From an uncultured Bacteroidota bacterium (GTDB lineage Bacteria > Bacteroidota > Bacteroidia > Flavobacteriales > Flavobacteriaceae): a stretch of 64,000 nucleotides of DNA. Positions 45,654 through 54,986 of this stretch are shown piece by piece. The notes below the pieces were generated by a model that worked only from the letters and a program-made list of their open reading frames with translations, did no database searches and was not told the origin of the DNA. The position numbers were made by a program, and so were the translations under genes. Numbering within the stretch: position 1 is the first letter of the stretch; every line of letters starts with the position of its first letter. The stretch spans positions 1-64,000 of the forward strand of contig CAJXVU010000014.1 of assembly GCA_913062555.1 (NCBI GenBank). Direction: 5' to 3'.

Positions 45654-48035
45654 ATGATAGCAATTCTAAAAAAAGAAATAAATTCGTTTTTCACTTCGCC
45701 TATTGGCTATTTAGTAATTGCTCTTTTTTTACTTGTAAACGGACTCTTTCTATGGCTTTTTAAGGGTGAGTTTAATATTCTGGATTATGGTTTCGCTAGT
45801 TTGTCTCCCTATTTTATGCTCTCCCCATGGATCCTATTGTTTCTTATTCCAGCGGTGACCATGCGTAGTTTTTCCGACGAAAAAAAACAAGGCACATTAG
45901 AACTTTTATTGACCAAACCTATTTCGCATCTCCATATTGTTTTAGGCAAATATTTAGGCGCTTTTTTTCTGATCGTAATTGCTTTAATTCCTAGTTTACT
46001 CTATGTTTACACAGTACATCAATTGGGTAACCCCGTTGGTAATTTTGATCTAGGAAGTACTATTGGTTCTTATTTTGGTCTTCTTTTTTTAATAGCTGCA
46101 TATACGGCAATTGGCATATTTGCTTCCGCCCTAACAAACAACCAAATAGTGGCTTTTATAATTGCTGTATTTATTTGTTTTTTCTTCTATTTTGGCTTTA
46201 GTGGTATTGCAGATTTTACAACCAATAGTTTTGTAGAGAACCTTGGCATGGATACACATTATAAAAGTATGAGTCGTGGCGTATTGGACACCCGGGATAT
46301 TATATATTTTATGAGTGTAACCACCTTTTTTGTATATGTTACGGTGCTTCGAATAAGCACAAATCGTAAATATAAAAACCATGTACTACGTTTCACATTA
46401 ATAACTATTGGACTTGTTTTATTTAATGTGTTTACGGCAACAACCTATAAGCGTCTCGATGTTACAAATGATAATCGATATACCTTAAGTCAAGCTGCTA
46501 TTTCAGTCATAGAAGCAGTTGACTCACCAATTTTGGTAGATGTTTTTCTCGAAGGTAATTTTACTTCAGAATTTAGACGACTACAATCCGAAACAAAACA
46601 ACTCCTCGAAGAGTTTGAAATGCATAACCCTCAAATTAATTTCAACTTTATTAATCCATTAGAGGATGAAAGCTCCAGAGATCAAAATATTCAGCAGTTA
46701 GTACAACGTGGTTTACAGCCTTTTCAGGTAAGTGTACAAGAAAGCGGTAAACTTTCACAGGAACTAATTTTCCCATGGGCTTTGGCTAGTTATAATGGCC
46801 AGACTGTTAAAATCCCTTTACTGAAAAATAAAATTGGAGCTACAGATCAGGATCGGGTGAGCAATTCAATTCAACATTTAGAATATGCATTTGCCGATGG
46901 ATTTAATAAACTTATACATCCAAAAAAGCGAAAAGTGGGCGTATTGAGAGGTAATGCCCAACTGGAAAACAAATACATTGCCGACTTTGTAACAACACTT
47001 CGCGATTATTACTACATCGCCCCTTTTACTTTAGATAGTGTTGCTCATAATCCGCAAGGCACGCTTACCAAATTACAGGACTATGATTTGATTATTTCTG
47101 CCAAGCCTACAGAAGCCTTTTCTGAGGAAGAAAAATTTGTGCTGGATCAATATACCATGAATGGAGGCAAAAGCCTCTGGCTAATAGATAAAGTCGCTAT
47201 GGATAAGGATAGCTTATACAATACTGCGGGGAAAAGTGTCGCTATTGGTCGCGACTTAAATCTCACCGACTTTTTCTTTAAATATGGTCTCCGAATAAAC
47301 CCGGTATTAATAAACGATCTCTACTCTGCGCCAATTATGTTAGCAATCGGTGAGGGAAATAATGCACAGTTTCAGCCTGTACAATGGCAATATTCACCAT
47401 TGGCCTCAAGTACAGCAAAGCATCCTATAACTAATAATATCAATGCCGTTAAGTTTGATTTTGTAAATCAAATCGATACTTTAAAAAATGATGTTTCTAA
47501 AACTATTCTGTTACAAAGTTCGCCCCTCTCAAAACTCGTTGGTACACCCACAGCAATTAGTCTAGACCTCATTACTCAAGAACCGGATAAAGTCACTTAT
47601 AATAACGGAAATCAGAACCTGGCCGTACTATTAGAAGGTGAATTCACCTCTGTTTACAACAACAGGGTAAAGCCTTTTAATTTCCCCAACACAAAATCAA
47701 AAAGTGACCCAACTAAAATGATTGTCATTGCCGATGGTGATGTTATAAAAAATGAACTGAGTAGAAAAGGGCCTGTTGCATTAGGCTTTGATCGTGGTAC
47801 AGGACAGATGTATGGGAATACGGAATTTTTATTAAATGCAGTAAACTACTTACTCGATGACGATGGACTTATAAACATTCGTAGTAAAGAAATTGTAATT
47901 TCTTTCTTAGATGCCGAAAAAATTTCCGTACAAAAAACAAAATGGCAAATTGTAAATATCGCATTACCACTGGTATTTTTAGCTCTCTTTGGGTTTGGAT
48001 TTAACTTCTATAGAAAGAAAAAATACACACTGTAG
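45654..48035 (+). CDS. gldFG: Fused GldF-GldG gliding motility ABC transporter protein
   Basis: This is a 793-residue protein. Residues 1-234 match GldF, an ABC-2 type permease with six helices (FTSPIGYL at the start, PWILLFLIPAVTMRSFSDEKKQGTLELLLTKP at about 58-89). Residues 235-793 match GldG, with an N-terminal helix (about 246-262), a periplasmic domain opening with LDVTNDNRYTLSQAA, and a C-terminal anchor (about 767-785). The two are usually separate genes. The GldA ATPase partner is not in the window. GldFG supports gliding, probably in assembly of the motility/T9SS machinery. It lies just upstream of dnaN. Confidence 0.9.
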   Translation: MIAILKKEINSFFTSPIGYLVIALFLLVNGLFLWLFKGEFNILDYGFASLSPYFMLSPWILLFLIPAVTMRSFSDEKKQGTLELLLTKPISHLHIVLGKYLGAFFLIVIALIPSLLYVYTVHQLGNPVGNFDLGSTIGSYFGLLFLIAAYTAIGIFASALTNNQIVAFIIAVFICFFFYFGFSGIADFTTNSFVENLGMDTHYKSMSRGVLDTRDIIYFMSVTTFFVYVTVLRISTNRKYKNHVLRFTLITIGLVLFNVFTATTYKRLDVTNDNRYTLSQAAISVIEAVDSPILVDVFLEGNFTSEFRRLQSETKQLLEEFEMHNPQINFNFINPLEDESSRDQNIQQLVQRGLQPFQVSVQESGKLSQELIFPWALASYNGQTVKIPLLKNKIGATDQDRVSNSIQHLEYAFADGFNKLIHPKKRKVGVLRGNAQLENKYIADFVTTLRDYYYIAPFTLDSVAHNPQGTLTKLQDYDLIISAKPTEAFSEEEKFVLDQYTMNGGKSLWLIDKVAMDKDSLYNTAGKSVAIGRDLNLTDFFFKYGLRINPVLINDLYSAPIMLAIGEGNNAQFQPVQWQYSPLASSTAKHPITNNINAVKFDFVNQIDTLKNDVSKTILLQSSPLSKLVGTPTAISLDLITQEPDKVTYNNGNQNLAVLLEGEFTSVYNNRVKPFNFPNTKSKSDPTKMIVIADGDVIKNELSRKGPVALGFDRGTGQMYGNTEFLLNAVNYLLDDDGLINIRSKEIVISFLDAEKISVQKTKWQIVNIALPLVFLALFGFGFNFYRKKKYTL

Positions 48036-48074
48036 TTGTTAATAAGTTTGTTTCCAATTTTAGCCGTTATAGAA

Positions 48075-48082
48075 TATATTTG
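48075..48082 (+). promoter_or_regulatory. Promoter -7 motif before dnaN
   Basis: TATATTTG matches TAnnTTTG, 27 bases before the dnaN ATG. A TTTG at 48047-48050 is a possible -33 element with slightly long spacing (24 bases). Confidence 0.5.
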
Positions 48083-48108
48083 TAATAACTAATTATACGA
48101 CAAGATAA

Positions 48109-49227
48109 ATGAAATTTATAGTCTCAAGTACATATTTATTAAAGCAGCTACAAGTTTTAGGTGGTGTTATCAATAGTTCGAATACGCTTCCTATATTAGA
48201 TAACTTTTTATTTGAACTTAACGGAACTGAACTTACAATTTCTGCTAGTGATTTAGAAACAACAATGTCTTCTACCATTACTGTAGAAAGTGATAGTGAT
48301 GGAAGTGTTGCTATTCCAGCAAAATTATTATTAGATACATTAAAAACATTTCCTGAACAACCCTTAACTTTTATCATAGAAGATAACAATACCATTGAGA
48401 TTAGTTCTAATCATGGTAAGTATGCATTAGCATATGCTAATGGTGAAGAATTTCCAAAAGCAGTTGCTTTAGAAAATCCTAGTTCAACAACTATTGCTGG
48501 AAATATATTGGCAACAGCTATAAGCAAAACGATATTTGCTGCAGGAAACGATGATTTACGTCCTGTGATGAGTGGGGTGTTTTTTCAGTTTTCAACAGAG
48601 AGCTTAACTTTTGTCGCAACTGATGCTCATAAATTAGTAAAATATACACGTGGAGATGTTTCGGCTAGTGAAACTGCTGAATTTATCATGCCGAAAAAAC
48701 CATTGACACTTTTAAAAGGAATTTTATCGGGAAGCGATGATAATGTCACTATCGAGTATAATGATTCTAATGCGAAATTCACCTTTGAAAGTTCTGTACT
48801 TATATGCCGATTAATTGATGGAAAATATCCTAATTATGAAGCGGTAATTCCGAAGGAAAATCCAAATAAATTAACGATCGATAGAACACAGTTTTTAAAT
48901 TCTGTTAAGCGTGTCTCTATTTTTTCAAATAAAACAACACACCAAATACGATTAAAAATTGCTGGTGCCGAATTAAATATTTCTGCTGAAGATATTGACT
49001 ATAGTAACAAAGCAGAAGAGCGCTTAACTTGTGACTACCAAGGTGACGATATGCAAATAGGCTTTAATTCTCGCTTTTTAAGTGAAATGTTAGGTAATTT
49101 AAATGCAAGTGAAGTTCAACTTGAAATGAGCTTACCAAACAGAGCTGGAATACTTACGCCTATTGATGGTTTGGATGAGGGTGAACATGTTACGATGTTA
49201 GTGATGCCTGTGATGCTTAATAATTAG
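48109..49227 (+). CDS. dnaN: DNA polymerase III beta subunit (sliding clamp)
   Basis: This is a 372-residue protein of the standard clamp length with three repeated domains. Landmarks include MKFIVSSTYLLKQLQVLGGVI at the start, RPVMSGVFFQF, FVATDAHKLVKY, the KYPNYEAVIPK linker and the C-terminal hydrophobic-pocket end VMPVML. The ring-shaped dimer tethers DNA polymerase to its template. It has its own promoter motif and is followed by a strong terminator at 49246. Confidence 0.96.
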   Translation: MKFIVSSTYLLKQLQVLGGVINSSNTLPILDNFLFELNGTELTISASDLETTMSSTITVESDSDGSVAIPAKLLLDTLKTFPEQPLTFIIEDNNTIEISSNHGKYALAYANGEEFPKAVALENPSSTTIAGNILATAISKTIFAAGNDDLRPVMSGVFFQFSTESLTFVATDAHKLVKYTRGDVSASETAEFIMPKKPLTLLKGILSGSDDNVTIEYNDSNAKFTFESSVLICRLIDGKYPNYEAVIPKENPNKLTIDRTQFLNSVKRVSIFSNKTTHQIRLKIAGAELNISAEDIDYSNKAEERLTCDYQGDDMQIGFNSRFLSEMLGNLNASEVQLEMSLPNRAGILTPIDGLDEGEHVTMLVMPVMLNN

Positions 49228-49245
49228 ATATTTAAAACTATAATT

Positions 49246-49285
49246 AAAAGAGTCAATAGCAATGTTATTGACTCTTTTTCTTTTT
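49246..49285 (+). terminator. Terminator after dnaN
   Basis: A perfect 13-bp stem (49246-49258 with 49266-49278, AAAAGAGTCAATA/TATTGACTCTTTT) with a 7-base loop is followed by a T-rich run. It lies 19 bases after the stop. Confidence 0.92.
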
Positions 49286-49319
49286 AATAACTTATATAAC
49301 ACAATGCATTTGCTATAAC

Positions 49320-49688
49320 ATGACTAAAAAGGACGTTGCCAAACAATATATTAGCTTTCTTGAACAGGGATATACAGAAGGAATAATTGCCTTATTTACC
49401 GAAGAAGGACAAGTGTCCTCTCCTATTTACGGAGAAAAGCGAGCTGATATTTTCTATGAGAATTTAAAAGCAGATACCTTAAACTCTAAGTTAGAACTGA
49501 AAGGGATTTTTGAAGATGAGAACTCCAATAAAATAGCAATACACTTTAATTACATCTGGACTTTAAAAAACAAAAGCACTGTTGAATTTGATGTTGTGGA
49601 TATTATTGAATTCAATTCTAATCATAAAATTGTTCACTTACAGATCATCTATGATACTGTAAAAAGTAGAGCATTAGTAAATGTATAA
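49320..49688 (+). CDS. NTF2-like / SnoaL-like domain protein
   Basis: This is a 122-residue single-domain protein with the alpha+beta cone fold pattern: N-terminal helices (AKQYISFLEQG, IIALFTEEGQVSSPIYG), then strands with IAIHFNYIWTL and STVEFDVVDIIEF. NTF2-like proteins include isomerases and ligand-binding proteins; no activity can be assigned. It is monocistronic between two strong terminators. Confidence 0.8.
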   Translation: MTKKDVAKQYISFLEQGYTEGIIALFTEEGQVSSPIYGEKRADIFYENLKADTLNSKLELKGIFEDENSNKIAIHFNYIWTLKNKSTVEFDVVDIIEFNSNHKIVHLQIIYDTVKSRALVNV

Positions 49689-49701
49689 AACAACTAAAAA
49701 T

Positions 49702-49732
49702 AAAAAAGCACTCATATAATGAGTGCTTTTTT
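49702..49732. terminator. Bidirectional terminator between NTF2-like and DUF4870 genes
   Basis: A perfect 14-bp stem (49702-49715 with 49719-49732, core GCACTCAT/ATGAGTGC) has A6/T6 ends and a 3-base loop. It serves the convergent genes on either side. Confidence 0.92.
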
Positions 49733-49757
49733 CTTATCTCTAATAAATATAAACTAA

Positions 49758-50096
49758 CTAACTAATAAAATTAAGAGATAATGGGTATTTTGGAGTTTCT
49801 CCATGACTTGCTTTAATAGCATTTATTATAGGAAATACTACCGATATGATCCCTAAAACAAGAAATCCGAGTAGACCCAATCCTAAAAATAAAATAAGAG
49901 GGATACATATTATAAAATAAATGATAAGACTAATTTGAAAATTTATAATGTTTTTCCCGTGTTGATCCATTTCTTGGACACGGTTTTTATTAGTCGCCCA
50001 AATTATTAGAGGCACAATAAGGCTTCCAAAGCCAACGACTAAAGTCACTAATTGACTTAAATGGGCTAAAACTATAAGTTGTCTGTCTTTTCTCAT
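49758..50096 (-). CDS. DUF4870 domain-containing membrane protein
   Basis: This protein has 112 residues from ATG 50096; an ATG at 50144 adds 16 residues absent from the family. Features are the N-terminal LIVLAHLSQLVTLVVGFGSLIVPLIIW segment, then QMDQHGKNIINFQISL and two or three C-terminal helices. DUF4870 proteins are small integral membrane proteins of unknown role. About 200 bases of plain AT-rich sequence precede it. Confidence 0.85.
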   Translation of the reverse strand: MRKDRQLIVLAHLSQLVTLVVGFGSLIVPLIIWATNKNRVQEMDQHGKNIINFQISLIIYFIICIPLILFLGLGLLGFLVLGIISVVFPIINAIKASHGETPKYPLSLNFIS

Positions 50097-50347
50097 AATG
50101 GTGGTTGATTTTGATTGATACTTATAGGACGTGCAGCCATTCAAAACGTTACAGATATTTTAATGAAAATTTCAAAGAGATCTAAAATGAATGGTAGTCA
50201 ATGCTAATTAGCAATTTCAAAAAGCAGGAAACAAATAATTACCATGACTAACAACTCGCATTGCTCATAGATTAAAATTATAAACTTCTAGAAAAACAGG
50301 TTAACACTTAGATTAAGCCTATTGCATAGTGAATGAGCATAGGCATA

Positions 50348-51148
50348 TTATGCCACTAACTCCTTATATAATATATATACTGCCATGAACAATACAAAAT
50401 ACCCAAAGCCCTTTTTGAGCTTCCTACCTTCAATAAAATTTGATAAATAGATACCAATAAAAATTCCTATTACAGATATTGATGTAAACAATAAAAGGAA
50501 AGTCCAATCGATATCAAGATTCTCAATATCACCAATAAACCCAATTAGAGACTTTACAGCTATAATTAGTAAGGAGGTTGCCACAGCCTTTTTCATAGGT
50601 AGTTTTGCCATCAATACTAAGGCAGGAATAATTAGAAATCCTCCACCTGCTCCTACTATTCCAGTGATTACACCTACTACCGCTCCTTCAATTAATATTA
50701 GCGGATAATTAAAACTTGTTTTGAGCTCTCCTATGGCTGGGATATCCCTGTTTTTAATCATAGAAATCGATGCTAATGCCATGATTAAGGCAAAAAACAA
50801 CATAATTCCAATATCTTTAGTGACCTCAAAATTATTAATACTAAACAAATGTTCCGGAATAGCAGGAACCAAATATTTTCTAGTCAAATACACCGATATA
50901 AAGGCTGGAATTGCAAATACAATTCCCGTTTTGAAATCTACTAAGCCTTTTTGAATATTACGAACAGTTCCTACAAACGCCGAGCTTCCAACAACAAATA
51001 AAGAATATGCTGTAGCAGTGACTGGGTTTAAATATAATAAATACACCAAAATTGGAACCGTTAAAATAGAGCCACCACCACCAATAAGGCCGAGTACAAT
51101 GCCTATTACCAATGCTCCAAAGTATCCAAAAATTTGTGTTATATCCAT
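50348..51148 (-). CDS. Sulfite exporter TauE/SafE family permease
   Basis: This protein has 266 residues from ATG 51148 (51166 is possible). It has eight predicted membrane helices in two related halves, each with the family's glycine-rich loop: GLIGGGGSILTVPILVYLL and GVITGIVGAGGGFLIIPALVL. Members export or import sulfonates, sulfite or other sulfur or organic anions. It lies 67 bases downstream of a Crp/Fnr gene with a Cys cluster and probably belongs to the same transcript, which favours a sulfur-linked substrate. Confidence 0.87.
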   Translation of the reverse strand: MDITQIFGYFGALVIGIVLGLIGGGGSILTVPILVYLLYLNPVTATAYSLFVVGSSAFVGTVRNIQKGLVDFKTGIVFAIPAFISVYLTRKYLVPAIPEHLFSINNFEVTKDIGIMLFFALIMALASISMIKNRDIPAIGELKTSFNYPLILIEGAVVGVITGIVGAGGGFLIIPALVLMAKLPMKKAVATSLLIIAVKSLIGFIGDIENLDIDWTFLLLFTSISVIGIFIGIYLSNFIEGRKLKKGFGYFVLFMAVYILYKELVA

Positions 51149-51215
51149 TTTTAATATTAAAAGCACAAAACTACAGTATCAAAAAGTGTAGCTATGTAAC
51201 AAATGTTACATGAAA

Positions 51216-51845
51216 TTATAATGCAATAACTTTTATTCTATTTCTAAATAATTTTATCTTATTGTCTCTTTCTAGTTTTTTTAAGAGTCGAGACACGACG
51301 ACTCTAGAGGTGTGCAAATCCTGAGCAATATCTTTATGTTTAACCTGTAATTGATCATTATGAGATACCATGGCCTTGTCTCGTAAATATTTTAATAAAC
51401 GCTCATCCATCTTTAAAAAAGCAATAGTATCAATTGCTTCTAACATTTCCATCATTCGGGAATGATAGCTTTGTAATATAAATTCTTGCCAACTACTATA
51501 TTTTCGCATCCATTCTGACATCTTTTGCACAGGGATCATAATAAGATGCACATCGGTTTCAGCAACAGCTCTAATTTCACTCTTACTATTTCCAACACAA
51601 CAGGATAACGTCATTGTACAGGTATCTCCCCGTTCTATAAAATAAAGTGCTAATTCCTCGCCTTCTTTATCTTCTCTCAAAATTTTAATCGCCCCATTTA
51701 ATAAAAGTGGCATCGATTTTATGTAGTCTCCAATCTCAATTAATACATCACCTTCCTTAACAGATTTATAGATTCCAATCTCATGAATCTCTTTCAGCAA
51801 TTCATCTTCAAATAAGTACCCGTAATTTTCAATTAAATCTTCCAT
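51216..51845 (-). CDS. Crp/Fnr family regulator with Cys cluster
   Basis: This is a 209-residue protein with an N-terminal cyclic-nucleotide-binding-type beta roll (about residues 20-125) and a C-terminal winged helix (HKDIAQDLHTSRVVVSRLLKKLER, about 168-191). The effector region carries Cys76, Cys82 and Cys83 (GDTCTMTLSCCVG) instead of a clear cAMP-binding signature, so it is probably not a cAMP receptor. Thiols there could sense oxidants or persulfides. It lies six bases after the FAD/Fe-S dehydrogenase gene and upstream of a TauE/SafE permease. Confidence 0.88.
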   Translation of the reverse strand: MEDLIENYGYLFEDELLKEIHEIGIYKSVKEGDVLIEIGDYIKSMPLLLNGAIKILREDKEGEELALYFIERGDTCTMTLSCCVGNSKSEIRAVAETDVHLIMIPVQKMSEWMRKYSSWQEFILQSYHSRMMEMLEAIDTIAFLKMDERLLKYLRDKAMVSHNDQLQVKHKDIAQDLHTSRVVVSRLLKKLERDNKIKLFRNRIKVIAL

Positions 51846-51851
51846 TATTGA

Positions 51852-54752
51852 TTAGACCTTTAAAGCATTGTATAAAATTTCAATAGGATGTAATGCTTCT
51901 CGCTTTGTACCATCCTTTATTTGATGTCTACAACTTGTTCCTGGAGCAGCAATAATAGTACTTTTATCTGATTTTTCTATACTTGGAAATAGAACCATTG
52001 CTCCAATATCCATACTCAAACTATAATTCTCGGTTTCATATCCAAATGAACCTGCCATACCACAGCATCCAGAAGGAATTACTTCAAGTTTATAATTTCT
52101 AGGTAATGTTAATATTTTTTCACTAAAATCTACAGATGATAATGCTTTTTGGTGACAATGTCCATGTAATTTAATATGCTTTTCTTCCAAAGTAAACTGA
52201 GTCGCATCTATGGCGCCTTTATTTATTTCATTAGAAATAAATTCGTCTATTAAAAATACATGTTTTGCTAAATTTTCTGCATCGCTCTTCTGCGCTATTG
52301 GTACTAATTTAGGATATTCATCTCTGAAAGTTAAAATAGTCGATGGTTCAATTCCTATTAGCGGGACTTCACTTGATACAATATCTTTAAATATGGATAC
52401 ATTTTGTTGAGCAATTTTTTTTGCCTGTTTTAGAAACCCTTTAGAAATAAATGCCCTTCCACTTTCCGGGTGTTTAATCATAAGGACTTGGTAGCCCAAC
52501 TTATCTAATAATTTAATTGTTTTTGTACCGAGATCGACGTCGTAAAAATTGGTGTACTCATCACAAAATAGATATATTTTCTTTGAATTAGATTCAATAG
52601 GTTTTGACTTAAATTGACGACGCAAGGTTTTTGATTGCAATGTTGGTAAACTCCGTGCTTTTGCAATACCTAAAACACCCTTAAACCAATTTTGTTTAAT
52701 TAGTACATTATGTATGCCTGAAAATTTACTGGCAAATCCATTAAACCGACTATTATTTGCTATTAATTTAGTCCGTAATGGGATGCGATTACTTTTGTTA
52801 TATTGATATAAAAATTCAGATTTTAAAGTTGCCATATCAATATTTGAAGGGCATTCTGATTTGCATCCTTTACAAGACAAACATAAGTCTAAAGCTGTTT
52901 TTATTTCTGGATGATTAAAGGGGTTGTCCTTTGTGTTTTGGGTTAAAAACTCTCTTAAAATATTTGCTCTGCCTCGAGTGGTATCCTTTTCATTTCGAGT
53001 GGCCCTATAACTTGGACACATGGTGCCTCCAGAAAAATTTAGTTTTCTACAATCGCCAGAACCATTACATTTCTCAACTGTTTTTAACAATCCTCCTGTT
53101 TCTTCAAAATTAAAAATGGTATTAAAAATAGGAGGCTCAGTATCTGGAATATAACGCAACATTTCGTCCATGGCAGGAGCATCAACAATTTTCCCAGGAT
53201 TAAAAATATTATTTGGATCCCAAACTTTTTTGATTCGTTTTAGTAATTCGTAATTCTTTTCACCAATCACTAATGGAATAAACTCTGCTCGTACACGCCC
53301 ATCACCATGTTCACCACTCAAGGAACCTTTATATTTTTTCACCAATTTAGCTGATGATTCACTAATAGCCCTAAATGCTTTTACATCTTCTGATTTCTTT
53401 AAATTTAATATTGGGCGAAGATGTAACTCCCCAGCTCCAGCATGAGCATAATATACTGCATCTTGGTGGTAGCCTCGCATCATATTGGTAAACTCTTCGA
53501 TATAATTAGGTAAATCTTCAACATCTACAGCTGTATCTTCAATACAAGCCACCGGTTTTTTATCACCGGGAATATTAGACAATAAGCCCAAACCCGCTTT
53601 TCGCAAATCCCAAACTTTAGCTGTTTCATTTTCAGTTATTATAGGAAATGCATATCCCAACTCATGAGTTTCAAATTCCTTAATAAGTGCGGAAGCTAAA
53701 TTTTTGGCTTCCAAAATTGTATCTCCCCTAAATTCTATCATTAAAACCGCTTGAGGATCACCTTGAATAAAAAATCGGTTTTTTTGCTGTGCTATATTAT
53801 CTTTTGTACAGTCTAAAATAATTTTATCCATCAATTCACAGGCAGTTGGCCCATGTTTCATAGCCAGTACGGTAGCCTTTAAACTATCCTTGATACTATT
53901 GAAATGTGCAGCAATAACAAGATCCTTAGGTTTTGGTAGTGGGACCACATTCAGTTTAATTTCAGAAGTAAATGCTAATGTTCCTTCTGACCCAGTAAGT
54001 AATTTACAGAAATTGAAAGGCGTTTCATGCTCAGAAAACACATCGGAATCCAGTAAGACATCAACAGCATAGCCTGTATTTCTTCGTTTTATTGAAGCCT
54101 TGGGAAATTCTGCAATAATTTCCTTTCTTGTCGTTTCATTTGAGAGTTCTTTTTGAATGGATTGATATAAATTCGATTCTAATGAGTCTCCCCTTTGTTT
54201 TTCTAAAAATTGTGACTTCGACAATTCTTGAAACAGTACTTCACTCCCATCACTCAGAATAGTTTTAAGCTCAAGAACGTGATCTCGCGTAGCACCATAT
54301 ACAATTGAAGTAGAGCCACAAGAATTATTGCCTACCATACCACCCATCATGCAACGATTAGCTGTCGAGGTGTTAGGTCCAAAAAACAAACCATAGGATT
54401 TTAAAAACGCATTCAATTCATCCCTTATAACCCCTGGCTGTACACGAACCCAATTTTCGTTAGTATTAATTTCTAAAATCTGGTTCATATATTTTGAAAT
54501 ATCTACAACAATTCCTGCACCAACACACTGTCCAGCCAAAGAAGTACCAGCGGCTCGTGGTATTAATGATAAACCTTGTTGTCTAGCAAAGACTATAAGC
54601 CTTTGTATATCCATGGAATGCTTTGGAAAAGCCACAGCAATAGGGAGTTCTCTATATACAGAAGCATCCGTAGCATAAAGACTTTTAATCATGGCATCAT
54701 AATGCAATTCACCATCTAATTGTAGTGATAATTCTTGAAATGTTGTATTCAA
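51852..54752 (-). CDS. FAD- and Fe-S-binding D-2-hydroxyacid dehydrogenase-like protein
   Basis: This is a 966-residue fusion protein. The FAD_binding_4 domain (about residues 35-270) has RAAGTSLAGQ and NNSCGSTS. The FAD-oxidase C domain (to about 525) has EHGDGR at 481-486. An Fe-S region follows, with Cys562, Cys568 and Cys579, and then Cys624, Cys627, Cys630 and Cys634 (CLSCKGCKSEC). Last come CCG-type segments (GHCHQKA, SGCCGMAGS). The architecture matches YdiJ/Dld-type enzymes that oxidise D-lactate, D-2-hydroxyglutarate or glycolate and pass electrons to the quinone pool. It leads an operon with Crp/Fnr and TauE genes. Confidence 0.9.
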   Translation of the reverse strand: MNTTFQELSLQLDGELHYDAMIKSLYATDASVYRELPIAVAFPKHSMDIQRLIVFARQQGLSLIPRAAGTSLAGQCVGAGIVVDISKYMNQILEINTNENWVRVQPGVIRDELNAFLKSYGLFFGPNTSTANRCMMGGMVGNNSCGSTSIVYGATRDHVLELKTILSDGSEVLFQELSKSQFLEKQRGDSLESNLYQSIQKELSNETTRKEIIAEFPKASIKRRNTGYAVDVLLDSDVFSEHETPFNFCKLLTGSEGTLAFTSEIKLNVVPLPKPKDLVIAAHFNSIKDSLKATVLAMKHGPTACELMDKIILDCTKDNIAQQKNRFFIQGDPQAVLMIEFRGDTILEAKNLASALIKEFETHELGYAFPIITENETAKVWDLRKAGLGLLSNIPGDKKPVACIEDTAVDVEDLPNYIEEFTNMMRGYHQDAVYYAHAGAGELHLRPILNLKKSEDVKAFRAISESSAKLVKKYKGSLSGEHGDGRVRAEFIPLVIGEKNYELLKRIKKVWDPNNIFNPGKIVDAPAMDEMLRYIPDTEPPIFNTIFNFEETGGLLKTVEKCNGSGDCRKLNFSGGTMCPSYRATRNEKDTTRGRANILREFLTQNTKDNPFNHPEIKTALDLCLSCKGCKSECPSNIDMATLKSEFLYQYNKSNRIPLRTKLIANNSRFNGFASKFSGIHNVLIKQNWFKGVLGIAKARSLPTLQSKTLRRQFKSKPIESNSKKIYLFCDEYTNFYDVDLGTKTIKLLDKLGYQVLMIKHPESGRAFISKGFLKQAKKIAQQNVSIFKDIVSSEVPLIGIEPSTILTFRDEYPKLVPIAQKSDAENLAKHVFLIDEFISNEINKGAIDATQFTLEEKHIKLHGHCHQKALSSVDFSEKILTLPRNYKLEVIPSGCCGMAGSFGYETENYSLSMDIGAMVLFPSIEKSDKSTIIAAPGTSCRHQIKDGTKREALHPIEILYNALKV

Positions 54753-54986
54753 TTTTTTAATAAAAAAAAGTTAGATATTTTTATTAAATATAATGGAATA
54801 ATTAGCTTTTCCATTATTTAAATTGAAATAATAAAGGATAAAAATAGCTGTCAACAGACCTATTGGAATAATTTTTGTTAAGAGTTATATAAATTAGTGT
54901 AAAGATTCGTTAATGTGTATATCGAAACATAAAAATTAGAAAGCATTTATATATCTTTAACCCAAGCTGAGGCTTAATTATTGTCT

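Noticed and set aside
45654-48035. Reading gldFG as two separate CDS
   Set aside because: There is no stop codon or frame change between the GldF and GldG parts, so the sequence as given encodes one protein. A read error cannot be excluded but is not shown.
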